Assembly: GCA_009809945.1 (NCBI GenBank)
Contig: WTPW01000786.1
Coordinates: forward strand, 244,136-308,135
Source of the DNA: Gigaspora margarita
Lineage: Eukaryota; Glomeromycota; Glomeromycetes; Diversisporales; Gigasporaceae
Direction: 5' to 3'
Length of the DNA stretch: 64,000 nucleotides
Translations under genes and position numbers: made by a program
Notes under the pieces: model-generated
Seen by the model: only the letters and a program-made list of their open reading frames with translations
What the model was told of the DNA's origin: nothing
Databases searched by the model: none
In this document: positions 33,548 to 44,244 of the stretch, piece by piece
Layout of the letters: each line of letters opens with the position of its first letter
How positions within the stretch are numbered: position 1 is the stretch's first letter

Positions 33548-34057
33548 TTAGTCAAAATAGATAGAGAAACCGTGAAGTTGGCAGTATTTAAATAAATCGT
33601 TTATGCCGTCAGCTGATTTAATGTTATTATATAATTCTTCTTTGTATAATTTTAAATTAGCACACTGATATGGGGTATAGGTGCGTCGAGGTAAAGACTT
33701 CTTTTGTGGTCTGATATTAATTGGATAGGGAACATCTTGTGGATTGTCCAGAGTGGGAAATTCTAAATAATCAATAGATTGATGAGATGGTGGTTGGAAT
33801 CCTTGATCAATAATACGTCCATTGTCCCAAAGATCCTCAGATGTAGGGTATAATTTGCCGTTTCCCCAAGAGAAGTCAGAAAATTTTGAATATTTATATA
33901 AAATATCAATTTGTTTAGAGTTTAAAGGAGACCCGAATTGAAGTTGGTCAATAGCAGTTTTAAGAGTTTCAATTAAATTGTTATATTCCTTGTTAGTAGG
34001 AATATGATTGAGAAAATACCAAGCGAAATCAAAGTATTTTTGCGAGAAGGGTTGCAT
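33548..34057 (-). CDS. Ty3 leader ORF 1, unrecognised
   Basis: An intact 169-residue ORF from ATG 34057 (MQPFSQKYFDFAWYFLNHIP). It lies about 550 bases inside the 5' LTR, where a gag start is expected. It is rich in aromatic and Asn residues with a basic patch (RPQKKSLPRRTYTPYQ). No zinc or protease motif. It probably contributes to the Gag precursor, either as its N-terminus or as an extra protein. One of the few uninterrupted frames over 150 codons in the window, which suggests recent activity or selection. Confidence 0.5.
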   Translation of the reverse strand: MQPFSQKYFDFAWYFLNHIPTNKEYNNLIETLKTAIDQLQFGSPLNSKQIDILYKYSKFSDFSWGNGKLYPTSEDLWDNGRIIDQGFQPPSHQSIDYLEFPTLDNPQDVPYPINIRPQKKSLPRRTYTPYQCANLKLYKEELYNNIKSADGINDLFKYCQLHGFSIYFD

Positions 34058-34584
34058 ATAGCAAAGAAGAGGTTAATATATGAGAGAAAATAAAGAGAAT
34101 TTAAAGAACTTGGGTAATTGATAATAAATAATATTGATAGGTTAAAATATATTTAATATATTAAGAAACTAGTTAGGGTATAGTATATAATGTAGAACAA
34201 AACTTCTATACTACAAAATTTTGTTCATGTAACGTTACTCAAAAAATCAAAGATCTGTATAATTCTAACTAGTACGAGTATTTTAAGCTTCATGTAACTT
34301 AAAATAATTTTTGTGTAATTCAAAAGAAACTTTGTGTTACAATAGTAAAAAAGTAAGAAAATTTTTGTAAATGGTTTGGTATAGCTAGCTAAAATAAGAA
34401 AAGAAAAGAAAAGAAAAGAAGAAAGAAAGAAAATAAAGAAACTTAGAAGAAAGAGTTGCAACTATATAAATAAGAGAGTATAATTCCAAAATTTAACCCA
34501 AAGAAAATTTAACCTAAAACTAAACTGATATAAAAGAGTAAATTTAAAACAATAAATTGGAAATCACAAACACAAAGAGTTATA
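34058..34584. other. 5' untranslated leader of the Ty3 element
   Basis: Between leader ORF 1 and the primer site. Purine-rich on the + strand (AAGAAAAGAAAAGAAAAGAAG near 34400). No gene is supported. Confidence 0.5.
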
Positions 34585-34607
34585 GGTCCTGTCGTCGTCG
34601 CCAAAAC
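34585..34607 (-). promoter_or_regulatory. Primer binding site of the Ty3 element
   Basis: Directly downstream of the 5' LTR on the minus strand: GTTTTGGCGACGACGACAGG. It contains TGGCGACGACGA, similar in place and form to fungal Ty3 primer sites; the priming tRNA was not identified. Confidence 0.6.
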
Positions 34608-35211
34608 TGTAATATAGTAACTTTTAGGCAAGAAACTATATCACTTGACTTAACATGTAAGAGGGTAAGAAATGTGTATAATAACCAAATAATTTAATAA
34701 TCCAAAAGAAAATAAAGGTCCTTTATATGATGGATAAAGGATTAGAGAACATAAAGGCGATGGCTTTATATTTTATAGGATAATATCAGTTTATTAAATA
34801 TAAGATTTTTAAGTACAAATATTTTTATAATTGAAAAGAATTAAAGGACAGGACCTGCTTTGTTTTGGGAAAAAAGGCAGGGTTTATATATCTGTAGAAA
34901 CTTGGGATTTTCATAATAACGTACTAAGATATCGTGCTAAGATATCGTACTAAGATATCGTACTAAGATATTGTACTAAGATATCGTACTAAGATAACGT
35001 ACTAAGATATCGTACTATAATAACGTACTATGATAACGTACTATGATAACGTACTATGATAACATACTAAGATATCATATTATCATAGAAATTATAATGA
35101 AAAGAGCTTCCTTTTTAGAACAGAAGAAAGTTTTTCTACTAAAATTAATACTACAGATTTGATTGGTTCAATAAAATTTATACTAATCTTAATATTTTTA
35201 CTAATATAACA
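34608..35211 (-). repeat. 5' LTR of the Ty3 element
   Basis: 604 bp, same ends as the 3' LTR. The minisatellite is longer by about two 13-bp units, which accounts for the 27-bp length difference. It should carry the promoter. Confidence 0.9.
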
Positions 35212-35509
35212 ATATTCTAAAAATTTTATAATTTTTTGAAAAAAATTTATTAGATTACTATATATTAATAAAATTACTATATTTAGCAGTTTATTATTTT
35301 TAAATTAAATAATTTAACTTTTATATTTACTAATAGTATTTAACTTAAAATTATTTTAAAATTTCTAAAAATTTAGAATTATATATAATTTGTTATACTA
35401 AACAAATTTCATTTAAAAAAAGTTTAGTTTACTTCATAAAAAATTAATTTTTAATATATAGCAATTACAATAACTAAGTTGTAAAAAATTTCTATTTTTA
35501 TAAATATAT

Positions 35510-36164
35510 CCCTTAATCTGTAGGCTGTTCCAGGCAAATTTGCCTGGAAAAATACTATAAATATACTTATGATCTACTTTTTTTAAAAATTAAAATATTA
35601 AAATAAAATTTTATTTAATAATATTTGAAAATAAGGATTATATTTTAGTAAAATTTAATTTTATATTATAAGAAAAAAAGTATAAGTTGCTTATAAGCTA
35701 AAAATAGACAATTTTAAAAAAAATTTTTAACCAAAAAAAATTATCATTAATTCTTGGCGAACTTTATAAATATTAGCTCTAGCCCTCTGTTTTTAATACA
35801 TATTGTAGTTTATAAAAAGGATTACAACTTTTATTATTGCAACTTTTGTGATTTACTTGTAAAAATTAAGACTTGTATTAGAAGTGAAAATTTTTTTTAT
35901 AGACAGAAACATATAAAATTTAAGAAAAGTTAAAGAAAAATTATATAGTAAAAATTTTTAAATAAAAACTTTAAAGTTTTATTGTATGAAAGTTTTCTAA
36001 TAATTTTAAAAAATTTTTCAAAGAAAGTTTATAAAATATGTTTTAAAAAAAGTATTTTATAAAGAAATTATATCACATATTCTTAATAAATTTTTGTTTT
36101 ATTTAAAAAATTATAAATACTTTTTAATTTTCTAGACAAATTTGTCTAGAATATGGTTTAAGGG
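35510..36164. mobile_element. 655-bp MITE with AGGCAAATTTGCCT subterminal palindromes, copy A
   Basis: Starts CCCTTAATCTGTAGGCTG and ends ATATGGTTTAAGGG, with subterminal palindromes CCAGGCAAATTTGCCTGG (left) and TCTAGACAAATTTGTCTAGA (right). The interior (..AAATAAGGATTATATTTTAG..ATAAGCTAAAAATAGA..) matches the copy at 63304-63956. No ORF. Confidence 0.65.
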
Positions 36165-36344
36165 ATAATAATATACAAATATTTATATTTTAATTATTTT
36201 AAAAAGTACAGTATAAAATTTTATAATCTTTTTTTTATTTGAAAGATATAGATTTAAAAAAATTATATTTTAGTTTTTAGCTTTATATCTTACATATTTA
36301 GCTTTGTACAAATATTTAAAAAGTGTTTACAATATTATGTCACC

Positions 36345-36800
36345 CTACTGTATATTTCAATTGTACTATATTTATTCTAAAGAATAGAATATAAAAACAT
36401 TAGTACTGTTATATATATATATATTAAAAAAAAACTAATATGATATGTCCATTCTAGCTATGTTCCAGTTGTATTATGTTTATTCTAAAGAAAAAAATAT
36501 TAGAACTATTATATATATATATATATAACTAACTACTATACTATGTTCATTTTAGCTATGTTCATTCTAAAAAAAAAGAAAAAAGAATATAAGAAAGTTA
36601 GTACTATTATATATATATATATATAACTACTGTGCTATGTCTGTTCCAATTATACTATATTTATTCTAAAGAAATAAACATAAAAATGTTAGTATTGTAA
36701 TAATGTAATAAACTTTAATAAAAAAAAACTAACTACTATACTATGTCTATTTTAACTATTTACTTTAGCTATTATACTATGTTCTTATACTGCATTCATT
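36345..36800. repeat. Second cluster of the 110-bp dispersed repeat
   Basis: Four to five copies of the same unit as at 15560-18940, starting near 36345, 36434, 36530, 36620 and 36730. Confidence 0.5.
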
Positions 36801-37127
36801 TAAAAAAAATAACCTGCCAGAAATAATAAAAATGTACTAAAAAACCTGCAAAAAAATAAAAAATAGCCAATACCTTTATATGAATTTCAAGGCTTTAGTG
36901 ACAGCTCTAGCAATAGTTCTAAAAAATAAAAAAAAAACAAAAAAATAAATAAATAAATTTTTATTTATATAATTGTTAATCTTTAATATGATTGGCCAAT
37001 CATATAAGAGTCTTTATAGTGATAGGTTACTATTTCTTTTTTGTCTAAAAAATATATAAAATTGTGCTAATATAATACTATTTCTCTTTTTAAAAATTTT
37101 GCTCTACAAAATTTAAGAAAATAGTTA

Positions 37128-37268
37128 GAAAAGTAACAAAAATTTTTTAGAAGAAAGAGTAAAAAGGTTGAAATTATATATAAGAACCTGACCAATTTTA
37201 TATTAAAAAGGGAGAAAGAAGAAATAGACCTCTAATAAAAAATAATTAGATGATTAATGACATTGTCC
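37128..37268 (+). mobile_element. Harbinger-type MITE, copy 3 (degenerate)
   Basis: 141 bp, GAAAAGTAACA at the left and TGACATTGTCC at the right, flanked by TTA at 37125-37127 and 37269-37271. Confidence 0.65.
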
Positions 37269-37379
37269 TTAATAGTTTTTAAAAATAATAAATACTAGGA
37301 CATTAATAATAAAAAAATAAATAAATAAATAATTATAATAATAAAAAGATAAAACAAAAAAAAAACTTATAGCTAGATT

Positions 37380-37559
37380 AGGACCCTGAAATATACATAG
37401 ATAGGTTAGGTATGAGTTTGCTTATTTTTGAGATTTTTGCAGATTTTTTCTATTTATAATAATTTTTTGCTTATTTTTAAAGTTTTTTTCTGCAGATCTT
37501 TTCTTTTTTTAGTAACCCTATAATTAACCTGATCTATCTATATATATTTCAGGGATCAT
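37380..37559 (-). mobile_element. hAT-type MITE family 3, copy 3
   Basis: 180 bp, reverse orientation relative to copy 1. Flanked by GCTAGATT (37372-37379) and GCCAGATT (37560-37567), 7 of 8. Confidence 0.7.
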
Positions 37560-37929
37560 GCCAGATTATATTCTATTGTGAACTAGATATGATATCCAAT
37601 TTTTAACTAGCAAATAGCAGAAATTGAACTTGCAACTAGATTCAAATTCTAATTACCAAACTATGAAAGTGGCCAACTATAAAAAAAATTTTATGCACTC
37701 ATTTTGTTTATTAGTTTTTTACATAAAATTGTTTAATTAGATCATCAAATTTGTCAATATAGATTAACTTTCTATTTATATTATAGGATGTATATCTTAT
37801 TATATACACTTTTACTTATATCTAAAAATTGTAAAGCATTAAGAAAATGGTCTATATTTATTGCCAAAATTATTTTAAGTATCATTTTTATTATTTTAAT
37901 AATAGAAATAATAATAATAATAATAATAA

Positions 37930-38325
37930 CATGTTAAATTCATATTCAGAAGTAGAATGGAATACAGAAGGATAATAGTAGGCAGTTGGTATGAAGGTAA
38001 AGTAGCCCTTAGGTCTGTGATTATTTAAAAGGATAGGGCTTTACAATATCTGCTTATAAGTAGTGTGTCAGGTAGTAATAGGAGGATTATGAACCAGAGG
38101 GTTTAAATAGACAACTTCTATAGTTAGATTGTAGGTATGGCAGCTAGTATAAAATCTTCAGGCAGATTACTTAAATTAGGCACCAAAAGTGCACATGTGG
38201 CTAGTTGTATTCTCATTCATGTAACAAATATTACATCCTATAAACTCATAATAAAATCCTAGCCATAGTACCTGGTCTCTAAACTTAAAAAAAAACTAAT
38301 AATAATAACAATAACAATAATTATG

Positions 38326-38361
<36 letters not shown>

Positions 38362-38380
38362 TTGTTGAAATTGAAAGGTA
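37930..38380 (+). mobile_element. Truncated SINE family B copy with AAT microsatellite tail
   Basis: Carries the family-B 3' region (CAGAGGGTTTAAATAGACAA.., TTGTAGGTATGGCAGCTAG, GTGGCTAGTTGTATTCTCAT) and ends in A-rich sequence followed by (AAT)n at about 38300-38362. The tRNA head is missing. Confidence 0.55.
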
Positions 38381-38829
38381 ATAAGTACTAAAAAAAATTT
38401 ATAATTTTAATAATAATTCATTATTATAGAATAAAGAAAGAATTGGTGAAAAAAAAAAAAAAAGCGAGGTCTTGTCTTAGTTTTTTATTACTTCTTTATA
38501 TAATTATATTACAATAATGGTTTTACATAAATTTCTCAAAACTGAGACTTGGGCTAATTTATTTACAATCTATACTTACTAAGTAGGGTCAAAGTCCTGC
38601 CTAGTTTAAAAAATTATTGATATATATTGGTGATGTGTTGTATTTAATGAACATGTGTGCCCATCTTTGTGTTTTCACTTCAGTATTTCTTTCTGTTGTT
38701 TTCTTACTATGTTTTTTCTGCATTTTTTCTGCTACCATTTTGAACATTTTCTTGTTTTCTTTTTTCTTTTTTTTATTTTCTCTTCTTATTTTTGTTTTCT
38801 CTCTACTACTTCAATATTTCTTGGCTACT

Positions 38830-40740
38830 ATATTTTCTTGTAGATTTCTTTGCTACCTAGTGTAGTATTCTAATTGTTAGGCTCTTCTGTTTATTTTCTG
38901 TTTTCTTTAACTTGTCAATTTCTTTAGTTTCTTTCTTGTTTATTATACCATGTGTTATTCTTGTTATTCCTTTCTCTCTACTTGTTATGCATATAGAGTT
39001 AGTAATGGTTTTTTGTATGTTAGTTACTAATACCTCTAACATTATTCCATTCTTTTCCAATACTCTGCATATCACCTTTTTGTAATTTTCCTTAGACTTA
39101 TTAGATTATTTGAGCACATGATTAGGTGGTAGTTGCTTTCTGTTTGACTGCACCCTCTCAGACACTCCGGACTTGTGGCTCCCTTTTTATCTTAATTGTA
39201 TTTGACCTTATTCGTAGATAGCTCTTCTAATACCAATTTTAATTTGAACACTTTAATTTTTGAGTACTTTGGGTTCGTTCTCTTTTTGTTAGTTTGCAAT
39301 TGTAATTTATATAGTTGAAGAATATTACCCAGTCTATTTCTCTTTTCCTTGTATCTGTGATTGCCATCTTGCTATTTGTATTGCGTTGAAAATATGTCTG
39401 ATGAATCTTCTTATTTTGTACCATATTTGCTTCATTCCAATTGAGTTGGTATGTATTTCATCTGATACTCGTGTTTTAAATTTCTTCTTTTAATTCTAGC
39501 GACATTTTGGTTTTGTTTAACTTAACTTTTTCATGACTTCTAAACTTGAATTTCAATTCTTTTCTGGCACATACTGTTCTTCAACTTAACCAGCTTGCCC
39601 AGTTTGTTATTTGCAGTATATCTCTTGTTTTGTGTGCTTTTATATCTTGCACTCTTGCTACTTTCTTATATAATGCTTTCTTTTTTTGTATTGTCACTCT
39701 TATCTTTCTTTTTTTCTTTACTATCAATACTATCTGTGTTATTGCCGTTATAAAATTCTTTTCTGTCAATTGCCACTCTTCTACTTTTGTGCTTCATCTT
39801 AATTTTTCTTTTCCTGTTTGGCATAGTAGTCTCATCGCATCTTTTGCTCTTGATTAATTATGTATTTTTGTGTTTTCATCTTGACCTTCAGATTCTGCTT
39901 TTTCTATATCTTGTCTGCTATACTTTCTAGAATTCTGTTTGTTTCTTCTTTTACAATAACTGTTATTTTGGAGCAGGTAGTTTTAACATTCATTTTCAGT
40001 TTTTTTTTTTTTAGTGTATCTTTTTGTAGTCATTTTAGATCTATTCTGTTTATTCTTAATCTTCATTTACTGTCTACTATTATTTTCCTTAACCTTTGTA
40101 TTTTCACCTTCTTTATACACTTTATCCTATCCAATATAGGGTTGTTTCAGTGATATTCTTTATATAGTTTGATTGTTCTTGTATCTCTGTTTTCTACCCA
40201 GTGGTTAGTTAATGCTTCTTCTCCTTTTACTGATATTATTCTGCTAATATAGTTCCCTATTTGTTCCTTTTCTATTATCTAGCTTGCTTTTGTTGGTTTC
40301 TTTCTGCTTGTCTATTTGTTTACTTGCTTTCATCTGTCTATGTGTTTCTCCTCTATTTGATTCTTTACTTCTTTATGCCACTTCAGCTCTCTTCTTCTTA
40401 CTGCTTGCATTGTCATTTGTATTAGATATTTATATTCCAAGATTGTGTTTCCACCTCTTATTTTGTATTGTTCCATATATCTTAATTTCATTTTGTTACA
40501 TCTTACTTTTATTTTCTCTTTGTGTTCCATATTTCTTAATACCTTGTTGATTGAGGTACCTTTTTCTTCTAGTTTTATTGGCCACTTTTTCTCTTTGTTT
40601 CTTCTAATTGATATATTTATTTCTTTCCAGTAATCTAATATTCTTGCTATTGTTGTCTTGCTCTCTTTATTAGTTAGTACATAGTCATTGTATTCCAATA
40701 TTAACTGGGTTGTAAATGCCACATTTTGTATCTGCTAGAG
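38830..40740 (-). pseudogene. LINE C-terminal region with CCHC knuckle
   Basis: Downstream of the RT. One open block (40330-40722, 130 residues) begins MAFTTQLILEYNDYVLTNKE and is rich in Lys, Arg and Glu. Near 39110-39170 a knuckle reads CLRGCSQTESNYHLIMC (CX3CX7HX4C), typical of LINE C-termini. Last open block 38857-39075. Several stops lie between the blocks. The family usually has RNase H or thumb sequence here, but I could not place catalytic residues. Confidence 0.5.
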
Positions 40741-40813
40741 CCTTACTTTTAGTGTTGCTCTCTCAAACCCTTCATAGTTTAGTTGCCTGTGCATTATCGC
40801 TATTTGTTGTAGT

Positions 40814-41099
40814 TAGGGTTCCTCAAATTCAAATCAAATCAAATATTGGGTCAATTTGAATTTGATCAAATCAAATTGACACTGATTTGAATTTGATTTG
40901 ATTCAAATATTTGGATTTGAATTTGATTTGAATTTGAATTTTTAATAGTAATTTTTAAATCAAATCAAATATTTGTCAAATCAAATCAAATTTGGCCAGA
41001 TTTGAATTTGATCAAATCAAATATAATCAAATTTGAATTTGAATTTGATCAAATATTTGATTCAAATATTTGAAGATCAAATCAAATTGCAGAACCCTA
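40814..41099. mobile_element. hAT-type MITE family 2 (CAAAT-rich), copy 2, in the LINE
   Basis: 286 bp, TAGGGTTCCTC to GCAGAACCCTA, with perfect 8-bp duplications GTTGTAGT at 40806-40813 and 41100-41107. Interior made of phased TTTGAATTTGATTTG repeats. Confidence 0.85.
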
Positions 41100-41129
41100 G
41101 TTGTAGTACTTGTTTCTTTTTAACCATTT

Positions 41130-42480
41130 TTAAACCATAGATCTGATAGTGATGCACTATCAAATTTGGGACAGTTATTGCTAACCCTGCTTTATTCTTG
41201 ATCACAGTTGTATATTAACTCGTTATTTTCTCTGCTACTGTCTTTGATAATACAACATTCTGTACCCTATATGCTATTCTTGCTAGTATCATTATATTTA
41301 TTATATATATTATTTGTTTGCATATTATTTTTGCTCTCTTGAGTCTTTTTACTGCACTTTCCGCTTCTTCTCAAATTTTCTAAACTACATATTTGTTACT
41401 CTGTTCTGCTATAAACCAACATCCTAGGATTTTACATGGTTCTTTGTTATCTAATGCTTCTATTTCTTCTTTTTTGTATATTATTCTTTTCTCCTTTTTC
41501 TTGACATGTTTCATTAGAAGTATTGATTTCTGCAGATTTACTTTAATATTGGCCATCTTAAAAAATCCTCCACTATGTTTACTATTTTGTTCATCTCTTT
41601 TTTTGATTTTGCTATCTATACAGTATCATCCATATATACTACTATCAGTCTTTTATACTCTATTTTTTTTGTTTCTCTATCTACTTCATACTGTACTTCC
41701 ATTATGTATCCTTTTATCTTTTCACATATTTCTTCTAGTAATGGGTCATAATAAATTCTCTACAAGAGTAGAGCTAGAGGTTCTTCTTGGTCTATCCCAT
41801 CCTCTATGTTATATTTTTTAGTTTTTCCTAAATTTGTAATTACTGTATTTTTCTTTTTTTCTAATAGATTCATTATCAAGTTTATTAGACTACTTAGTAT
41901 TTTTAATTTCTCTAATGCTTTTTTTAGCAAAGGTATACTTATTGAATCATATGCTTTAGAAATGTCCTGACTAAGTAGCCATATTTCCTTTCCATTCGTC
42001 TCTGTGTCCTCTATGATGTACATAATCATTGCTATTAGTAATTCTGTTAATATATATAGTAATGCTATGTAATTGTTATCATTCATAATTGGAAATCTAT
42101 TTAATTTATCACTAATCCTCTTTGTAACTAGCTTTATTAGTATTTTTCTAGTATACTCTAGAAGAGTTATCAGTCGTGTTTTATTTAATTTACCTAAGAA
42201 GATCTCCTTCTTTGCTATCGGGTACACATTCCCTTTCTTCTAGCTTCTGGGTATTTTTTGTAACTTCATACATGCATTCATTATACTAAGTAACTGCTTC
42301 ATTGCTTTTTTACCTAATCTCTATATCATTTTATTTGATACTTTTTGGGGTCTTGTTGCTGTTTGTATAGGTGATTCCTCTATTATTACTTTAAGTTCCT
42401 CTATCTTTATTTCTCTTTTTAATCCTTCATACCAATTACTGCTTATTTCTTTTCTAGGTTTGTATCTTGCTTTCTAGTTT
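41130..42480 (-). pseudogene. LINE reverse transcriptase domain
   Basis: Open block 41760-42227 contains KTRLITLLEYTRKILIKLV, LLSQDISKAYDSISIPLLKKA (motif A, catalytic Asp) and EDGIDQEEPLALLL (canonical GIDQGEPL, Gly to Glu). TAG 41760-41762 follows where the family has Trp, then RIYYDPLLEE and VVYMDDTV (YxDD, both Asp kept), TAG at 41616-41618 (Trp), IAKSKKEMNKIV. These are RT motifs of endonuclease-bearing LINEs. Nonsense codons alone would inactivate it. Confidence 0.75.
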
Positions 42481-43199
42481 AACTATGCCTCTTTATTCTT
42501 CAGGTTGTATTTCGTCCATTTTTTAAAGTGCTCTTTTATCTCTTGTTTGATTTTTTTTAATTCTATAGTGTTGTGATCTTTATATTTGATACTATTTATT
42601 ATTTCCAGTGCTTTGTGTCTACTTAGAATGCTGTTTATCATCTTTTTGGTATTACTTGTAAAGTTATTGAATCTTCTTTGTATGTTTTTGTCTATATTTT
42701 GTTTGTGTACAATATTGTTTTCTAGTTTTCTTGCTTTATATATCACCTTCTGGTGTTCCTTTAGCTCTTGAATCTTTGCTTCAGTTTTTTCTTTGTATTA
42801 TCTATCTTCATACTTACTCTTATTCTATCTAACTCAGCTTACAGACTTTTTTGATTTCTTTATTTATTTTTTCTATTGTTTTACTTTCTTTTTTTCCTAC
42901 TTGTATTCTTCTTATTACTGTGTTAATTCTTTTTAATGCACAGTGTAGCTTTTCTTGAAAATGCATAGAATGTTTTTTGTATAATTTTGGCTTTTGGTAT
43001 ATTGTTGTCTGCTACCTTCTTAATCTCCTGCTCTAATCTGTTCCAACTCTTTTTTAACCCTTTTTTACTATCTATTTCTTTTTCTATCTCATCTTCTCTC
43101 TGTTCTTAGTGATTCTTCTATTTTTTTCTTGAAACTCTCCTATCTTTCTTCTGTTATCTCTTTGTACAGGTATATTGACCTTTTCCTCTTTTTGTTCGA

Positions 43200-44160
43200 T
43201 ATTGTTTAATTTCTCTTAGCGGTTGCTATTTGAATGTAATAATTATGTAATTGCTATTGGTTATCCTTTTTATGCTTTCCAGGCTTGGTTTTGATATGTT
43301 CAGTAATAATATTTTGTTGGTTATATATGTTGTGCCTCGGATCAATCCTTGCGTCAGATGACACCTGGCCTAAACTAGATTAGGGTTAGAGTAAAATTAC
43401 GGCAAAGTTAGCAGTTAGTTTAGGCCAGTTGTTGCCGATCATTTAATGCTAGTCAATTAGAAGTCATCTGATGTGTGTCAGATTCAATCTGACACAAGTT
43501 TTAATCTGAGGCACAACATATATATATCATCTATCTGACTTTGCATTTCTTCTCTTTTTCATGTTACTTCTGTTATATCAAAGTAGTTAAGTATACTTGT
43601 TATTCCTATTTGTTCCATTAACTTAACCACTAGTATTAGTTTCTTCTCTTTATTCCTGTCTGAATTAAAATCTTCTATTACTATTATATTATAATCCTTC
43701 ATTATCACTTGTTTGACCTAGTTAGTTATACTCTTCTGTATGCTATTGTTTAGTGTCATGTTTGTGTTTGTTAAATATATTGATATTACTCTGACTTTTT
43801 GATTTCTAAAGAAAAAGAAGTCTATTGCTATTGCTGTTTCTGCAACTTTTTGAATATTGTTTATATATAGTTGTAGAGTTTTTAGTTTTGCTAGTGCTAA
43901 TTCCATGCTTGCGTCCTGCTTAATTGCTATTTGCTTATTGCTATTTGCTGTGTAAATTTCGTAGTATGGGTTTGCCAAATATAGCTTGTGACTGCTTGAT
44001 TCTCTTATTTTCATTTTTGTTATATTTACAATGTGAACATTATTTTCATAACAAGTTTCTATTCAGTTTTTATATTTAAGGGCCTCGTTTAGCCCTGGAT
44101 ATTATATGCAACTATTTTTAGATTTTTTAATAACTCTGACTGTCTTTCCAGTTTTGTTCA
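43200..44160 (-). pseudogene. LINE APE-type endonuclease domain, interrupted
   Basis: Open block 43718-44014 begins MKIRESSSHKLYLAN and includes AIAIDFFFFRNQKVRVISIY. TAG 43718-43720 follows ITN (Trp). Then VKQVIMKDYNIIVIEDFNSDR, where the endonuclease GDFN motif has become EDFN; EVT, TGA 43559-43561 (Trp), KREEMQSQIDD, which is the SxIDxI-type terminal motif. A MITE interrupts the domain at 43329. The enzyme would nick target DNA for primed reverse transcription, but the Gly change and stops suggest it is dead. Confidence 0.7.
43329..43517. mobile_element. MITE with TTGTGCCTC ends in the LINE endonuclease
   Basis: 189 bp, GTTGTGCCTCGGATCAAT at the left, inverted at the right (..TTAATCTGAGGCACAAC). 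Inverted repeats of about 30 bp including CTTG(C/T)GTCAGAT. Flanked by TTATATAT (43321-43328) and ATATATAT (43518-43525), 7 of 8, so probably hAT-type. Confidence 0.6.
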
Positions 44161-44244
44161 CCCATGCTTATTTGTTTGTTATACCTTTTTTGTGCATCTT
44201 GTTTGTTTATTTGTTTGTTAGCATATTTTTGCTACTTTCTCTAC

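Larger units (their letters stand above)
27096..35211 (-). mobile_element. Complete Ty3/Gypsy LTR retrotransposon, coding strand minus
   Basis: 8,116 bp bounded by two LTRs (27096-27672 and 34608-35211). On the minus strand the order is 5' LTR, primer site, two leader ORFs, gag, protease, RT, RNase H, integrase, polypurine tract, 3' LTR. Protease-RT-RNaseH-integrase order places it in Ty3/Gypsy (Metaviridae). The flanks share only ATAT (TATAT at the left, ATATT at the right), so the 5-bp duplication is imperfect or my edge is one base off. Structure is complete, but every coding domain carries nonsense or catalytic changes. It could be mobilised only in trans. Confidence 0.9.
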
